This document shows positions 1 to 10,494 of a stretch of 64,000 bases of DNA, one piece after another. Positions within the stretch are counted from its first letter, which is position 1, and each line of letters opens with the position of its first letter. The stretch covers positions 39,631,372-39,695,371 of the forward strand of contig NC_092797.1 in NCBI RefSeq assembly GCF_918797505.1, written 5' to 3'. The notes under the pieces are model-generated. The model was not told where the DNA came from. It ran no database searches and was given only the letters and a program-made list of their open reading frames with translations. Position numbers and translations under genes: made by a program. This DNA comes from Bemisia tabaci. Taxonomy: Eukaryota; Arthropoda; Insecta; Hemiptera; Aleyrodidae.

Positions 1-507
1 AGTATCCGTTGCACGCGACACCGACGAAATCGACATTGTCAATCTTCCGAGAAATGCATACTTCAAATGTATTACAATGTTGCCGACCCTTAAAAACGCG
101 AAAAATTAGGTATGCGGGCAAGATATGTACGGTAGAGTTTCCTTTTAGCTACTCAAATGATTCCCTTCGAAACACTAATGTTGACGATTAAAGCGAAATT
201 TTTAAAGAATAATCCTGATCAATCTTACGGGAATTGTAACATAGATGATGACCATCTGTCTTTCGACGAAATGAAATACGCGACAGGAAAGTAACACCCC
301 AAGCGCACAAGCTTATGTGATTCTGTGTAGGTAATGGCAAAACTACAGTACCTACAAAGAGTCTGGTAAATATATAAGTGAACATTATTTCATTTTCTGC
401 TCTTTCCCTCTTGGAATGTGGGCTGCGACTAGTACGGTGTTAAAATACTACGAATTAGAATGATTCCAAATCATACATTTTGTATGATTATGGTTGAGAT
501 TGTTGGA

Positions 508-715
508 TGTTGAGGTTATATGGATCTCTGAAGTTTTCTGATCACGTATCCGAAAACTTGAGGTCGAGCCGCGGAAGTTGGGTCAGACATCGAGCCACTC
601 CGGTAGTTCGGTATTTATCGAAGTACTTCAGATGTCTGACCCGAATTTCGGCAGCTCGACCTCAAGTTTTTAGATACGTGATCCGAAAACTTCAGAGATC
701 CATATGACCTAAACT
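508..715. repeat. Palindromic MITE-like element
   Basis: The two ends are long imperfect inverted repeats. The left arm runs from about 511 to 570 and reads towards a centre near 610. The right arm (about 645-710) is its reverse complement, including the shared words TGGATCTCTGAAGTTTTC and ACTTGAGGTCGAGC. There is no coding capacity beyond chance frames. It lies about 100 bp upstream of the last exon of gene 1, so it is probably intronic in that gene. Target duplications were not resolved. Confidence 0.75.
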
Positions 716-813
716 TCGGGTCCCACGCACGAGTTTTTTTTCTCCGTGCACACTCAGTATAAATGGATTCTGAGTTTAACATTTTTTCAACAGTGCGTTC
801 GTTCTCTTTTCAG

Positions 814-1111
814 CTCGGTGGCACCTCTGACGGGCGGAGTTCAGGGCGCCATGGCCGGCGGCTTCGTGGGGCCGAACGGAGGGGGCCATGGGGAGGCGAG
901 TCTCCTCCCTTACCCGACCAACGCCCAGGGGGGCCCCATCCCCTCGGGCCCCGGGCCGCAACACCCCGGCGCGCCCAACTATCACGCTGTGTTCTCCTCC
1001 GCCTCCAGCAGCTCCAGCGACGTCAACGGAGAACACAAACAAGAACACTCGGCCACTTTCGGCGTTAACAATAATGGCCAAGTCACAACGTACACGGCAC
1101 ACAGTCCCTGA
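814..1111 (+). CDS. Gene 1: last exon of a secreted-type Gly/Pro/Ser-rich protein (5' part outside window)
   Basis: A GC-rich terminal exon follows a good acceptor (pyrimidine-rich tract then TTTTCAG at 807-813) and ends at TGA 1109-1111. The first base completes a codon begun in the previous exon, so it is entered in phase 2. It codes about 98 residues: a Gly-rich stretch, a Pro/Gly stretch, then a Ser cluster (FSSASSSSSDVNG) and a Thr/Asn-rich tail (NNNGQVTTY). The tail matches the C-terminus of gene 2 (18792-24000) in spacing and sequence, and the intron phase is the same, so the two are likely paralogues. No upstream exon is recognisable between 1 and 813. No known domain is seen. An extracellular structural role (cuticle, eggshell or clot) is only an inference from composition. 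Exon structure is fairly sure; function is unknown. Confidence 0.7.
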
Positions 1112-2236
1112 CCCGTGGTGTGATCATAAACGTAGCAGATAAAACTCAGCGGAGAAGGGGAGGGGGAGGAGATTAGAGAGGTCGCTGCCCGTAAAAATGC
1201 AGCAAGTGGTTTTTTACACGCCTACCTGTTATCTAATATTGACAAACTTCATACTGTATGTTACTTTCAATTGATTCCCCTCACGTGAGAAACTGATACC
1301 TGCAAAAATCGTACAAATCGGATATCTTGATGGTAACCAAAGAAATGAAATGAAAAGAAATGGTGGGTAAGCAGTCATGAATAGTTTCGGCAAATCACCG
1401 AAAATGTTTAATATGCTTGTTATAAACTTTAGAGGGTAGACATGGTTTTTCATTCTCACCTTTTTTTATAAGATTTTATTGTGCTGCCAATTGAGGGGCT
1501 TGGAGGACAGGCGCATAAGTGCAGTTTTTGAAAAATTGAGATATTAATACTTTCAAGCAAATCTAGTCTTACTTAATGCATATTCTTTACAAAATATTCG
1601 ATTCCAAATTCCAATTTTTAAGCATTAGAAAGTTAGTTTGAACTTTCTTTCCGCCACAAGGATCCATGTAATTTCGAAATTTCAAGCATGTACTTCTCGA
1701 AATAGCAAACTATGCGCCTTGTCCTCCAAGCCTTTCAATTATTTATTTACTCCTGTATGTATTATTTTATTGAGCTGAGGGGGAGAGTATAAAGAGAGAA
1801 GTAGGCTCACGATATCCTTCCCTAAACGTGTAAAACTTTCGTATTTAATTTTGCTAACACTCACTTTAAAGTAAAAACTTTTATAAAATATTTTTCACGA
1901 TTATTTTCTTTTTACCTGAATTTTGAAACTCAGCACTACCTTCCTCCTTTTTCAGAATCTTTTCAGAATCAGCGATGTGGTGCTATCGAGGTGGCAGCGG
2001 TGGATAACATCATGCACCGTATTCTTCAATGAGCAATATCTCCGTTAATATTGGACTAAATACTTGGCGCTTTGACAGATTCTACTATTTTTTGCTAATA
2101 TATAAGCTTAAATCATCAAAACCGAATTGGTTTTCTGATCCATTATCCACGATTTACGTTTTCCACCTGGAGCCAAGGAGTTAGTGAAGATTCTCTGCCT
2201 CTCCCTGTCTTTGCTAGGCTCTCTTTTACAAAAGCC
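1112..2236. other. Convergent intergenic region between gene 1 and gene X
   Basis: This holds the 3' flanks of gene 1 (+) and gene X (-). Apart from the family C repeat at 1491-1740 it is AT-rich and shows no exon-like sequence. I see no canonical AATAAA for gene 1 on the + strand. TTTATT words near 1475 and 1743 could be polyadenylation signals for gene X on the - strand. Confidence 0.5.
1491..1740. repeat. Family C MITE, copy 1
   Basis: It has terminal inverted repeats of the type TTGAGGGGCTTGGAGGACA at the left and the reverse complement (CCTTGTCCTCCAAGCC) at the right. The same ends and the same internal words (for example a GGATCCATGTAATTT-type segment) recur at 5061-5321, 19211-19462 and 36801-37050. 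It is non-coding and about 250 bp long. Confidence 0.8.
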
Positions 2237-4702
2237 TCATCTTCTTGAATCGCCTTTGGAGTCTATTTTGGGCTCTTTCCCTTCACTCTCCGGCTCGTCG
2301 GCGCACGGGCTCGCCGAGGCGGATTTCTGGGCCCCCACGACGACGGCGTTGGCCGGCCGCGCGTGGACGACGAAGGGCTGCTCCACCGACGGTCGCCACT
2401 GCTGGAGATCCTCCTTCGGGGCCCCGGGACGCGGGCGGAGATACGCCAGATTGAAAGGCGGGAAATTCAAATGCCGTTGAACACCGGATGGGGGCGAAGT
2501 CACCCTCAGCGGTGCCGATAGCGTGGCCGCTGCGGCCGGCTTGAAGACTCCGTAGGGCCGGAACAGGAGGGCTTTGTCCTGGCCTCCGGGGATGAAGTTC
2601 TCCTCCAGCTCGATCGGATCCAGGCCGAGACCGCTCAGGTCCCTGAGGATCGGCAGGTCTATCCCGTCGTCGGAGGTGTATACCTCGGTGGGTGTCGGCA
2701 GCACGACTTGAACCTCTTGCTCCTTGTTGGTGGACTTGAGCCCTCCGTTCAAACTCAAGTTCAGGCTTCGGGCATAGGATCCGTCGTTAAGTGAGGTGGT
2801 CACCTGAACAGAGATAAAGAGCTCATTAAAAAATTTAGCATCACACTGGGGAAAAAAAAACACATTGGATTTAGAGTCCAGATTCTTGAAAACATTGACA
2901 AGAAAAAATACTCTTGATTCAATCAGATTTTTGCTTAGATCGAAAGGAAATCCGCTCAAATTAAGAGGCTTGGTTCTTGATTTAAGCAAAAATCCGATTA
3001 GAGTGTTTTTTCTTGTCGGTGTTTTTAGAGTCTGGACTCTAGATCGAATGTGTTTTTTTTTCCAGTGCAAACATTTTAACAATTTACATTCTTACAAGAT
3101 TTTTACAAGTTTCCTGAATAAATTAAACTCAAAAATAATGTATCGACGGTGTAAGTCGGGAATCACATAACTCGGTTTGCAACGTCGCAGACTTCCTGTC
3201 ATACTTCATTATTTAAACGGAAAACTAGTCAATTAACGGCAATTCTTTAAAATTTCCGTGATTTTTCTTCTCTGTACCCTCTTCTCTGTTCGAGGAAAAT
3301 TCCGAAAAAGCTTCAAGGAATGATGCCAATCTATTCTCCTTTAAAAAGATAACATAGAGGCGGAGATTTTCAGACACCGCTAACGAGATATGTGATTGTG
3401 TACTTACGCCGTCGATATGTAAAAAGTCGCTCCTACAACGCACTCTGGCGTTCTGCGACACCCAAACGCCACATATCCTGCAGGAGGTTATCGGGCAACT
3501 GACACCACAACATCTCTTCGTCAACACCCTGCCGCTATTCCTTTACGGGGCGTCCCCCAACTCAAAAATAATAACTTGATGAAATTCATAATTTTCGATT
3601 AGAAAAAATATGAAAATACAGAAATTTCAATAAAATGTCAAAATTAATTATTTAACTACTCCTTTCTTTTCCCTTTTCTTACGCATGGATAACGGATGAA
3701 AGTCTATATTCGACAAGACAATTGCATGCTGTTGAAAACTGGTACGTCAAAAATCGATTTATCGATTGCTTTGATGGGTCTGCAGGTCGAGGTCACAGAG
3801 ATTCTGTGTTTTCTTCCAAATTTGGTTTTAGAGTAGATTTTTTTGAACTTAAAGTTCAAACATTTTCACTTTTTGACCAATTCTGACCGGCTAAGGACAA
3901 AAGAGATCTCATCCTTGAAATCACAAGTCCAATTTTTTTGCTTAGTCTAATTCGTTCTGGATAACGAATGCTACACATATAAATCTGACATAAAACCATA
4001 CGCACCAGTGAAAACGATCACCTGCCATCAGCCGGCACGTAATCCATTCGAAAAAACCGCACCAAATCCATGGACATGTAAGGTATTTCGAATAGATTAT
4101 GTGCACACGGTTTCTTTTTTTTTGGGGGGGGGGGGGAGAGGGGTTCTACCCCTACAAAGGGAGACTTGGGGGGGGGGGGATTCGAGCGCGAAGTTTTTGA
4201 AGGTACACACACCTACCCCTTGAGAGTATATATCCATCAGAAACCCAAAATAAAAAAAAAAAAAACTGGACATGTGTGGTTCTTTAATGTGCCCGTTTAT
4301 ATATTGAAGATAGAGGAATTTTATTTACTAATTCGACATTAGATGAGGAGGAGAGAAAACAAACCTCTTTCACATCAGTGATGACTGTTTTGATGGTGTG
4401 TTTGACTTTCGGTTGACTAGATAGCTGGTTTGAAATTGGCAAAACCACGTAAGTGGGCTGTGAGCCCAGTCCGCAGCCACAGGGAGATGGGGGCTGTGTG
4501 GGGGCCGGTGGGTGGGGGTGAGGTTGCGGGAAGGGGTAGTCATGATCCGGGTGTGGATGGGCTGAGCCCACGGGAGGATAGAGCCCCCGAAAAACATTGA
4601 AGGAACCGCTAGCTCCCAGATCCGGAGGACTTTTCGGTTCAACAACCTCTGAGTCGCATTTGTAGCTCGCGTCAAGTTTTGAAGGAACCAGTATGGCTCT
4701 TC
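2237..4702 (-). CDS. Gene X: last two exons of an unrecognised protein (5' exons not found)
   Basis: Two minus-strand exons join cleanly: complement(2237..2803, 4365..4702). The upstream exon follows TTGTTTCAG and begins with the last two bases of a codon (phase 1). It ends at GAG|GTTTGT in phase 0. The downstream exon follows CTGTTCAG and runs 188 codons to TGA at 2237-2239. The predicted 300 residues start with a segment containing SYKCDSEVVEPKSPPD, followed by a His/Pro-rich run with PCGCG. Next come a Val/Thr-rich part (KHTIKTVITDVKE), a segment with DLSGLGLDPIELEENFIPGG, and a charged Ser/Lys tail. No domain is recognised. Third codon positions are strongly GC-rich, as in genes 1 and 2. 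The start, and any signal peptide, must lie above 4702. Exon calls are fairly sure from frame, junctions and composition; the product is unknown. Confidence 0.65.
2843..3067. repeat. Family B MITE, copy 1 (inside gene X intron)
   Basis: The element starts CACTGGGGAAAA and ends TTCCAGTG. Its two halves are inverted copies of each other, with the shared subterminal words TTTAGAGTCCAGA on one side and TCTGGACTCTAGA on the other. It closely matches 10957-11188 and 17189-17413. It begins about 40 bp from the 3' splice site of the last gene X exon. An AT-rich antisense reading frame through it is not coding. Confidence 0.85.
3140..3420. repeat. Family E inverted-repeat element, copy 1
   Basis: Its ends are TATCGACGGTGTAAGTC at the left and, inverted, TACTTACGCCGTCGATATG at the right. 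The internal segment (AACTCGGTTTGCAACGTC, then CTTCCTGTCATACTTCA, then a TTTCCGTGATTTTTCTTC block) recurs at 15330-15596. It is non-coding and sits in the gene X intron. Confidence 0.75.
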
Positions 4703-5060
4703 CTGAAACAATTTGATTAGGACAGTGAAATACAACTGAGTAGAGTATGTTTATACTGAGAATAAAACATTACGAATCCATCTTCTGATTGGTTCCCGTA
4801 TTTTAGGCCTCCGCAGTGTCACTAACGGGAATGAAGATTATTGCATTTTCACAAATGTCAAAGACTTTAAACCGAGATGAACCGGGGAATTTAGGGCACG
4901 GCAAGGAACAAACGGAATGAGAGAGGGAACGGAAACAGGAATTCGGGAATGAGTTGATCAAAGATTACAAAAAAACGTTCAATCTGTGTAATCCTTGTTC
5001 CCGTTTATGACATCCATGAACTGCGTTGTCTCAACTCTCTCTATGAAGGAACTCTACAGG

Positions 5061-5321
5061 TGAGGGACTTAGAGGACAAGGCGCATGAGTGCAGTTTTGA
5101 AAAAAAAAAACGAGATAATAATTATTTTAAGTGAAACTAGTCTTAGTGCAAATTCAGTGAAAAATGCATTTCCAAATTCCAATTTGTAAGCATCTAAAAG
5201 TCAATTTGAACTTTCTATCCGCCATGAGGAATAAGGATCCATGTAATTTTGAAACTTCAAACACGAGTATCTCGAAATAGCAAAAACTGCACGTACGCGC
5301 CTTGTCCTCCAGGCCCCTCAA
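5061..5321. repeat. Family C MITE, copy 2
   Basis: The left end is TGAGGGACTTAGAGGACAAG and the right end is CTTGTCCTCCAGGCCCCTCA. The interior matches the copy at 1491-1740, including a GGATCCATGTAATTTTGAAA segment. A run of ten A interrupts the left side. Confidence 0.8.
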
Positions 5322-5378
5322 CTATGCGTTCAAAATTTCACATTTGGTGCAAAAAATTTCTGACAAAGACAGAGTGCC

Positions 5379-5543
5379 ACAGTGGCGTGGCGTGAAATGC
5401 GATACATCGATTGTTATGCCATTTAAACCTATGGTAAAGAATCGATTATTAAGGTGTTCGCTGCGAACACCCTGTCTATCGGTCCTTTTCCGTGGGTTTA
5501 AATGGCATAACAATCGATATATCGTAATTCACGCCACGCCACT
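5379..5543. mobile_element. Family D MITE, copy 1, with intact 8-bp target duplication
   Basis: This is a palindromic element of about 165 bp with ends CAGTGGCGTGGCGTG and CACGCCACGCCACT. A perfect mini-palindrome (GGTGTTCGCTGCGAACACC) lies near the middle. It is flanked by identical 8-bp sequences, AGAGTGCC at 5371-5378 and 5544-5551. An 8-bp duplication with CAG-type ends fits the hAT superfamily. It cannot encode a transposase. Confidence 0.9.
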
Positions 5544-5558
5544 AGAGTGCCTATACTA

Positions 5559-5816
5559 TTCTGCTGTGCTGAGGAAGAACGCCGTATGAGCCATCAGACG
5601 TGGCCAAATTTCCTTCGATAAAAACCGAATTTGCAGGGAAAATTTTGAATATTTGTTTCCAAAATTTTCAGACGATTTCGTACGCAATTTGATCTAAAAT
5701 ATCTGAAAATTTCAAAGAAAAATGTGCATGAATTTCGTCAAAAATACATGTTTTATCAAGGGAAATTTGGCAACTCTCGAATTTTCATACGGCGTTTTTC
5801 CTTAGCACAGCAGTAT
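5559..5816. repeat. Family A MITE, copy 1
   Basis: The terminal inverted repeats are CTGCTGTGCTGAGGAAGAAC at the left and, inverted, GTTTTTCCTTAGCACAGCAG at the right. The inner TIR parts contain a TTGCCAAATTTCC-like word. The same structure occurs at 7394-8782 (interrupted), 10159-10418 and 21634-21887. It abuts the family D copy just to its left. Confidence 0.85.
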
Positions 5817-6670
5817 TCTAGTATGTGCGGAAGAATTTTTCAAAAATGGCCCGGGAGTAAGAAGGAATTTAGAGGACGGTCCGAAAATATTTTGACTCTG
5901 GAGCCGTCCATAAATAAAATATCTCTAGATAGGGGTTAAGGGAATCGAGGAAAGCGTTACGCCATTTTGTTTATACATGTCATATAGGATAGGGACCTGC
6001 GTTACAAGGGTGGAGAGAGAGGGGGGTCAAAAATGTCGAAAAATTAGTTATTAAAGGAGCGCCTTCCGCCCTCCCAGATGAATAGACGTTTTAACATGAT
6101 TTCTTTCGCATCACTATGGTCATTTAATACCGACAAGATATTAGGCAATACCTCTTATATCTATCCATTTCATAAGCAAACGTAAGTTACAAAGATTGCG
6201 AAGTGAACTCAGATCCCTTTTCATAAATTTTGCTTTGACCCAAATCAAGGTTTTCCTCATTTCAGACAACATGAAACAAGGTTAAGGTTACGCTCTACAG
6301 CGATGATGAGTCATTCATTTTACCTTGGTACGATTAAATATAAAAAGTGACGTTCGTTAAGCTATGATGCGCGTTCCGAACACGACAGTAAATTTAGTTT
6401 ATTTACTTACTATCATGTTTCGCAATGACAACTGATCTGTGTTGATTTACAAAAAGTTCTTCATAATGTCGCATGGACTCTAACGCTTATATACGCATGC
6501 ATAATGTTTTTGTATGTGTCCTAATTTCTTTGATAAATACGGCCTTAAAAGGAAAAACAACACAAATGCAGACTCTCAGAACTGCACGTGGATCATACTG
6601 CTCTGTGTGGACATCCTAGTGTTATAATTCTGTCAAGAAAAAAAAATCAAGCCTCTGTATTTATTAATGA

Positions 6671-6740
6671 ACTAGGGGGCTATGCCCCCTGGCCGCTACG
6701 CGGCCCAACCCCCATAGGACGCTTCGCGTTCTCTTAGGCC
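6671..6740. repeat. Cluster of three short GC-rich hairpins
   Basis: Three palindromes with 3-base loops follow each other in AT-rich DNA. GGGGGC/GCCCCC is at 6675-6689. GGCCGC/GCGGCC is at 6691-6705. AGGACGC/GCGTTCT (one G-T pair) is at 6716-6732. No gene or transposon boundary was identified around them, and the origin is unknown. Confidence 0.6.
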
Positions 6741-7010
6741 CGCGTCGACAAAAGAACGACCGAAGAAAATGAAAAGATTTTCATACCCGAATCTCATTTA
6801 TCCAATCTCCCTCTGGCCGGGAGCAATTGGATCGATAAGAAAAGAATGAAAAAATTGGCATTTATTTCAAACTTCACACCAAGACTTACACGAAACGGAA
6901 CGGAGCGTTTCGTCGCTTTCGTGACCAAGAATTTTGCGGGAAACAGGAGAGACTCTACGCTGACAAACTAAAAAATTTTTGAGTGCTTTGAATGGACGAA
7001 ACTCGCACGC

Positions 7011-7173
7011 CAGTGGCGAAGCGTGATGATCGATTATCGATATTTCCCCACTTGAGGCTATGGTAAAGAATCGATTATGAAGGTGTTCATAGCGAACACT
7101 ATGTTTATCGATCCTCTTCCGTAGGTTTAAATGACAGATCAATCAATATATCGCAAAGCACGCCACGCCAATG
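7011..7173. mobile_element. Family D MITE, copy 2, with intact 8-bp target duplication
   Basis: This is a 163-bp element with the same palindromic plan as the copies at 5379 and 8935. Its left end is CAGTGGCGAAGCGTG and its right end is CACGCCACGCCAATG. It is flanked by TCGCACGC at both 7003-7010 and 7174-7181. Confidence 0.9.
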
Positions 7174-7460
7174 TCGCACGCTCGTTTTATTCCACCGTGG
7201 GATGTCAAACTTAATGTTTCTACCAAATATTAATTTTTAAGTCACAAAAAAGTGATAGAATACCAAAACTCGTGCGACAACCGAGAATATAACTTACTTA
7301 CGTTGATGTGGCACGTCATAAACTAAATACCTGATAAGCTTTTGCACTGAGAAGAAAAGTGCAGTCCTATGAACCTGGAGCACGGTGTTCTTTACTGCCG
7401 TGCTAAGAAAAAACGCCGTATGAGCCTTTAGGCGTTGCTAAATTTCCCTCGATTAAACAT

Positions 7461-8588
7461 CAAGGTCGGATTAAGGGGGTGGCCACATGGGCCGCGGTCC
7501 ATGGCGGCAAAATGTAGGGGGCGGCAAATTTTGCAATCTTTTTGAATGTAGGTATCAAAAAAAGAGAGAGAAAAATCGGATTCAGAAAATAAATTACAAA
7601 CGAGAAAAGACGACAAAATCTCTCATTTCATGAGAGTGAAAGTAATGTAATTTCTAATTTTGTCGTCTTTCGGTGATACAATAGACAACACCTTTAATTA
7701 GTTGAGTTAAGAGAGAAACCAAACACGCAATTTGACTTGGAACGGAGCGGTGCAGCGCGGCGGTCGGCATGCGCAACGCATAGCGGCAACGCATAGCGCC
7801 TACAAGACTGCATGAATACTTCACGCATTGCGTCAAACACTGCGGTCAGCAGCAGTCGGCTTGAAACGCATAGCGCCTACAAGACTGCATGAATACTTCA
7901 CGCATTGCGCCAAACAGTGTGGTCAGCAGCGGTCGGCTTGAAACGCATAGCGCCTACAAGACTGCATGAATACTTCACGCATTGCGCCAACACAGTGCGG
8001 TCGGGCAGCGGCGGAAGTTAACCGCCGCTGTTATTTACCACGTTTATGTTTGTTCTTTCATAATTTTTTCGTTCGTTTTTTATAAATGGAAGGCCTTGTC
8101 CAAACAGGGATGGATTTACGGAACTGAACTTTTGTTAGTGTTGACAGGGCTTTCACAAAAAATGTGGCCAACACGAGTAAACGCGTCTCATACACCCCTC
8201 CTCCACCGGCACGTTCACTTGATGGTTTTTATAGATCGTATTCGACAGATCACACAGATGAGATTGTATTGATATCGATTGGTTCAATATGTAACCACAG
8301 CCTCAAAAGTCAATTTATTAATCTGAGGTAACGGGTCATATGTGATCGAATTGTTATTCTCTCGAGTACTAAATGGCAATGAAAAGTGAAATTGTTAGGA
8401 ATTTTATCATTTTCAGCTTTTCCGAATTAAATCCTAAAATTTTTGTTTGAGGTTATGTTCTATTGTTTTGAACCGAACGATACATCGAACCACTGTCGAA
8501 TACGATCTATTGATGTTTCAAAACGAATGGAAAGGGGGCGGAAAAATACAGGCGGCCCATGGACGGCAAGTAGGTGAATCCGGCCCTG
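7461..8588. mobile_element. Non-autonomous hAT-like element nested in family A
   Basis: The ends CAAGGTCGGATTAAGG (left) and inverted CAGGGCCGGATTCACC (right) resemble each other. The flanks TTAAACAT (7453-7460) and TTAAACAC (8589-8596) agree at 7 of 8 bases, as expected of a hAT target duplication. Both subterminal regions carry a GGGCCG...CCATGG-type word in inverted orientation. No transposase frame is present. It contains the 77-bp tandem repeats at 7786-8019. Confidence 0.75.
7786..8019. repeat. Tandem repeat, 3 copies of a 77-bp unit
   Basis: The word GCATAGCGCCTACAAGACTG starts at 7791, 7868 and 7945, giving an exact 77-bp period. Each unit continues with ATACTTCACGCATTGCG and a GCGGTCAGCAGCGGTCGGC-type segment. 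The core resembles the 51-bp units at 18091-18290. Confidence 0.9.
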
Positions 8589-8934
8589 TTAAACACACAT
8601 TTTTGAGAAAACTTATGATTATTTTTCTTCCAATTTTTCAGATTATTTTGTTCGCAATTTCTCCTAAAGTTCCTGAAGATTTCAAGGAAAAATATTCAAA
8701 AATCTCCTAAAAAGACACATATTACCGGAGGAAATTTGGCAACTCTTGAATGTTCATACGGCGTTTGTCCTTAGCACGGCAGCATATCGGCCGCACCATT
8801 CGATTCACGTAATTGTACTCTCGTTTCCAGAAACCGTCAACATCACTGTTTTTCCTCCATTTAAATAAACCAAAAATATCGACCTTAAGTAAAGCAAGCT
8901 GCCTCACCAAAAAGCGATTGTTTTACATACATTC

Positions 8935-9098
8935 CAGTGGCGTGGCGTGCTTTGCGATATATCGATTGATATACCATTTAAACCCATGGAAAAGTATCCA
9001 TAGACAGGGTGTTCGCAGCGAACACCTTATTAATCGATTATTTACCACAGCTTCAAATGGGGAAATATCGATAGATCGCAAAGCACGCCACGCCACTG
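8935..9098. mobile_element. Family D MITE, copy 3, with intact 8-bp target duplication
   Basis: This 164-bp palindromic element runs from CAGTGGCGTGGCGTG to CACGCCACGCCACTG. The central palindrome GGTGTTCGCAGCGAACACC is perfect. It is flanked by ATACATTC at 8927-8934 and 9099-9106. Confidence 0.92.
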
Positions 9099-9469
9099 AT
9101 ACATTCATAAGGAGGAAAAGCAGTATTGCCAACATTCAAATCGCCAGTGCAATTACCATCATTTTACAATGACTATAATTGTACTAAACGGCGGTAATAG
9201 CTCACTTCATACTTTCGGTTGGTTTTCTTAAAAAAAAAGACTTTATATTTGAAACAGTGCGATTGACACTTTTTTACTTTAGCCCATGAATACGCGTTTT
9301 GAGACTTTCACCACCAACACGATGCCATAGCACTCAAGATTAGCGACAAAAACGCGTTTTCGAGGAATGTGAACTAAATACGTGTACGGAGCATGAAAAT
9401 TCGTCGTTTCCCAGTCGAAGGAACATAACTCCATTCCAACGTTGCAAAATTGTCACAAGCAATTAAATG

Positions 9470-9865
9470 TATCCCAAAAATGAGCCTGTGCCATTGTTGT
9501 TTGAAATTGATCCTGATTTTTTTGCATGATATCAGGAGAAAAATCAGTGAAATGTTCAGTTGAAAATTCCCAAGATTCTCCCGGTGATCGTACAGTTTTC
9601 AAGGGAAAATTTCACTGATTTTTCTCCTGGTTTCATGAAAAAATCAGAAAAATTTCAGACAAAAATTGTACAGGTTCATTTTTGGGATAAATTTAATTTT
9701 TCCAATTTGTTTAATTTAGTTAAATTTATCTCAACAATGAACGTGTGCAATTTTTGTTTGATATTTTTCTAATTTTTGCATAAGCTCAGGAGAAAAATCA
9801 GTGAAATTTCCAGCTGAAACTTCCCAAGATCCTCCCGGTGATAGTACAATTTCCAAGGGAAAATT
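9470..9865. repeat. Three-unit direct and inverted duplication
   Basis: A unit carrying CAGGAGAAAAATCAGTGAAA occurs at about 9532 and again in the same sense at about 9786. The inverted form (TTTCACTGATTTTTCTCCTG) lies between them at about 9608. Flanking words such as CCCAAAAATGAGCCTGTGC at 9474 and its inverse near 9670 agree. This gives a forward-inverse-forward array in AT-rich DNA. It is non-coding. Confidence 0.75.
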
Positions 9866-10158
9866 CGGCAGCATTGAGCCGTATTTACGTTCTTTCGTGA
9901 GGGAAACGACAATTTGAGCGCGATAGTGGAAAAGTGTGATTACCTGAGCAAATTAAGTGCACGAAGGATATCCACACGAGGAAAGCGCAAGTCCAACTCA
10001 TGGTGACCGTTTAGCGCGAACTGCCCGAGGGGACGGTCAGAAAAAAAAGCATGACGGCCGAAAATGAAAATCTTCGAGCCTCCAAGTTAACGCGTCGTTG
10101 ACCCTAATTGAGGCGCATTGAGGCTACACAGGCTCGGCATTTACACCGACCTTCGAAT

Positions 10159-10418
10159 ATACAGCCGTGCTAGGGAAAAACGCCTTATAAACCCTCAGGC
10201 GTTGCCAAATTTCCATTTATAAAACACGAATTTCCGGCTAAACTTATGAATATTTATCTTCTAATTCGTCAGATAATTTTGTTCGCAATTTAAACTAAAG
10301 TTCCTGAAAATTTCAATGAAAAATATTCATGACTTTCCTTAAAAATAAGCATTTTATCGGAGGAAATTTGGCAACTCTCGAATGTTCATACGGCGTTTTT
10401 CCTTAGCACAGCAGTATT
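10159..10418. repeat. Family A MITE, copy 3
   Basis: The ends are AGCCGTGCTAGGGAAAAACG at the left and inverted TTTTTCCTTAGCACAGCAG at the right. The interior matches 5559-5816, with TTTGTTCGCAATTT and GGAAATTTGGCAACTCTCGA words. It is about 260 bp. Confidence 0.85.
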
Positions 10419-10494
10419 GTCCCGTGTTGCAATATGAATTTCCCTATTGTAGACCGCGTTGGTGTGAGGCCGGAAGGACGAGTGTGTGGTGAAG

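Larger units (their letters stand above)
7394..8782. mobile_element. Family A MITE, copy 2, split by a nested hAT-like element
   Basis: The left TIR (CTGCCGTGCTAAGAAAAAAC) and the right TIR (inverted, GTCCTTAGCACGGCAG) are 1.39 kb apart, against about 255 bp in the other copies. The extra length is explained by the element at 7461-8588, which carries its own ends and flanking duplication. The flanking pieces 7394-7460 and 8589-8782 align with the two halves of an uninterrupted copy. Confidence 0.8.

Noticed and set aside
763..1142. Alternative frames over gene 1 (763-1068 +, 888-1142 +, 776-1102 -)
   Set aside because: The frame ending at 1111 carries the C-terminal motif shared with gene 2 and the matching intron phase; the others are shadows of the same GC-rich exon.
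4284..4735. Alternative minus frame over the gene X upstream exon (rich in Trp/Thr/His)
   Set aside because: The frame used in the gene X call joins the downstream exon in phase 0 with a clean GAG|GTTTGT donor; the other frame stops before the junction or does not continue.
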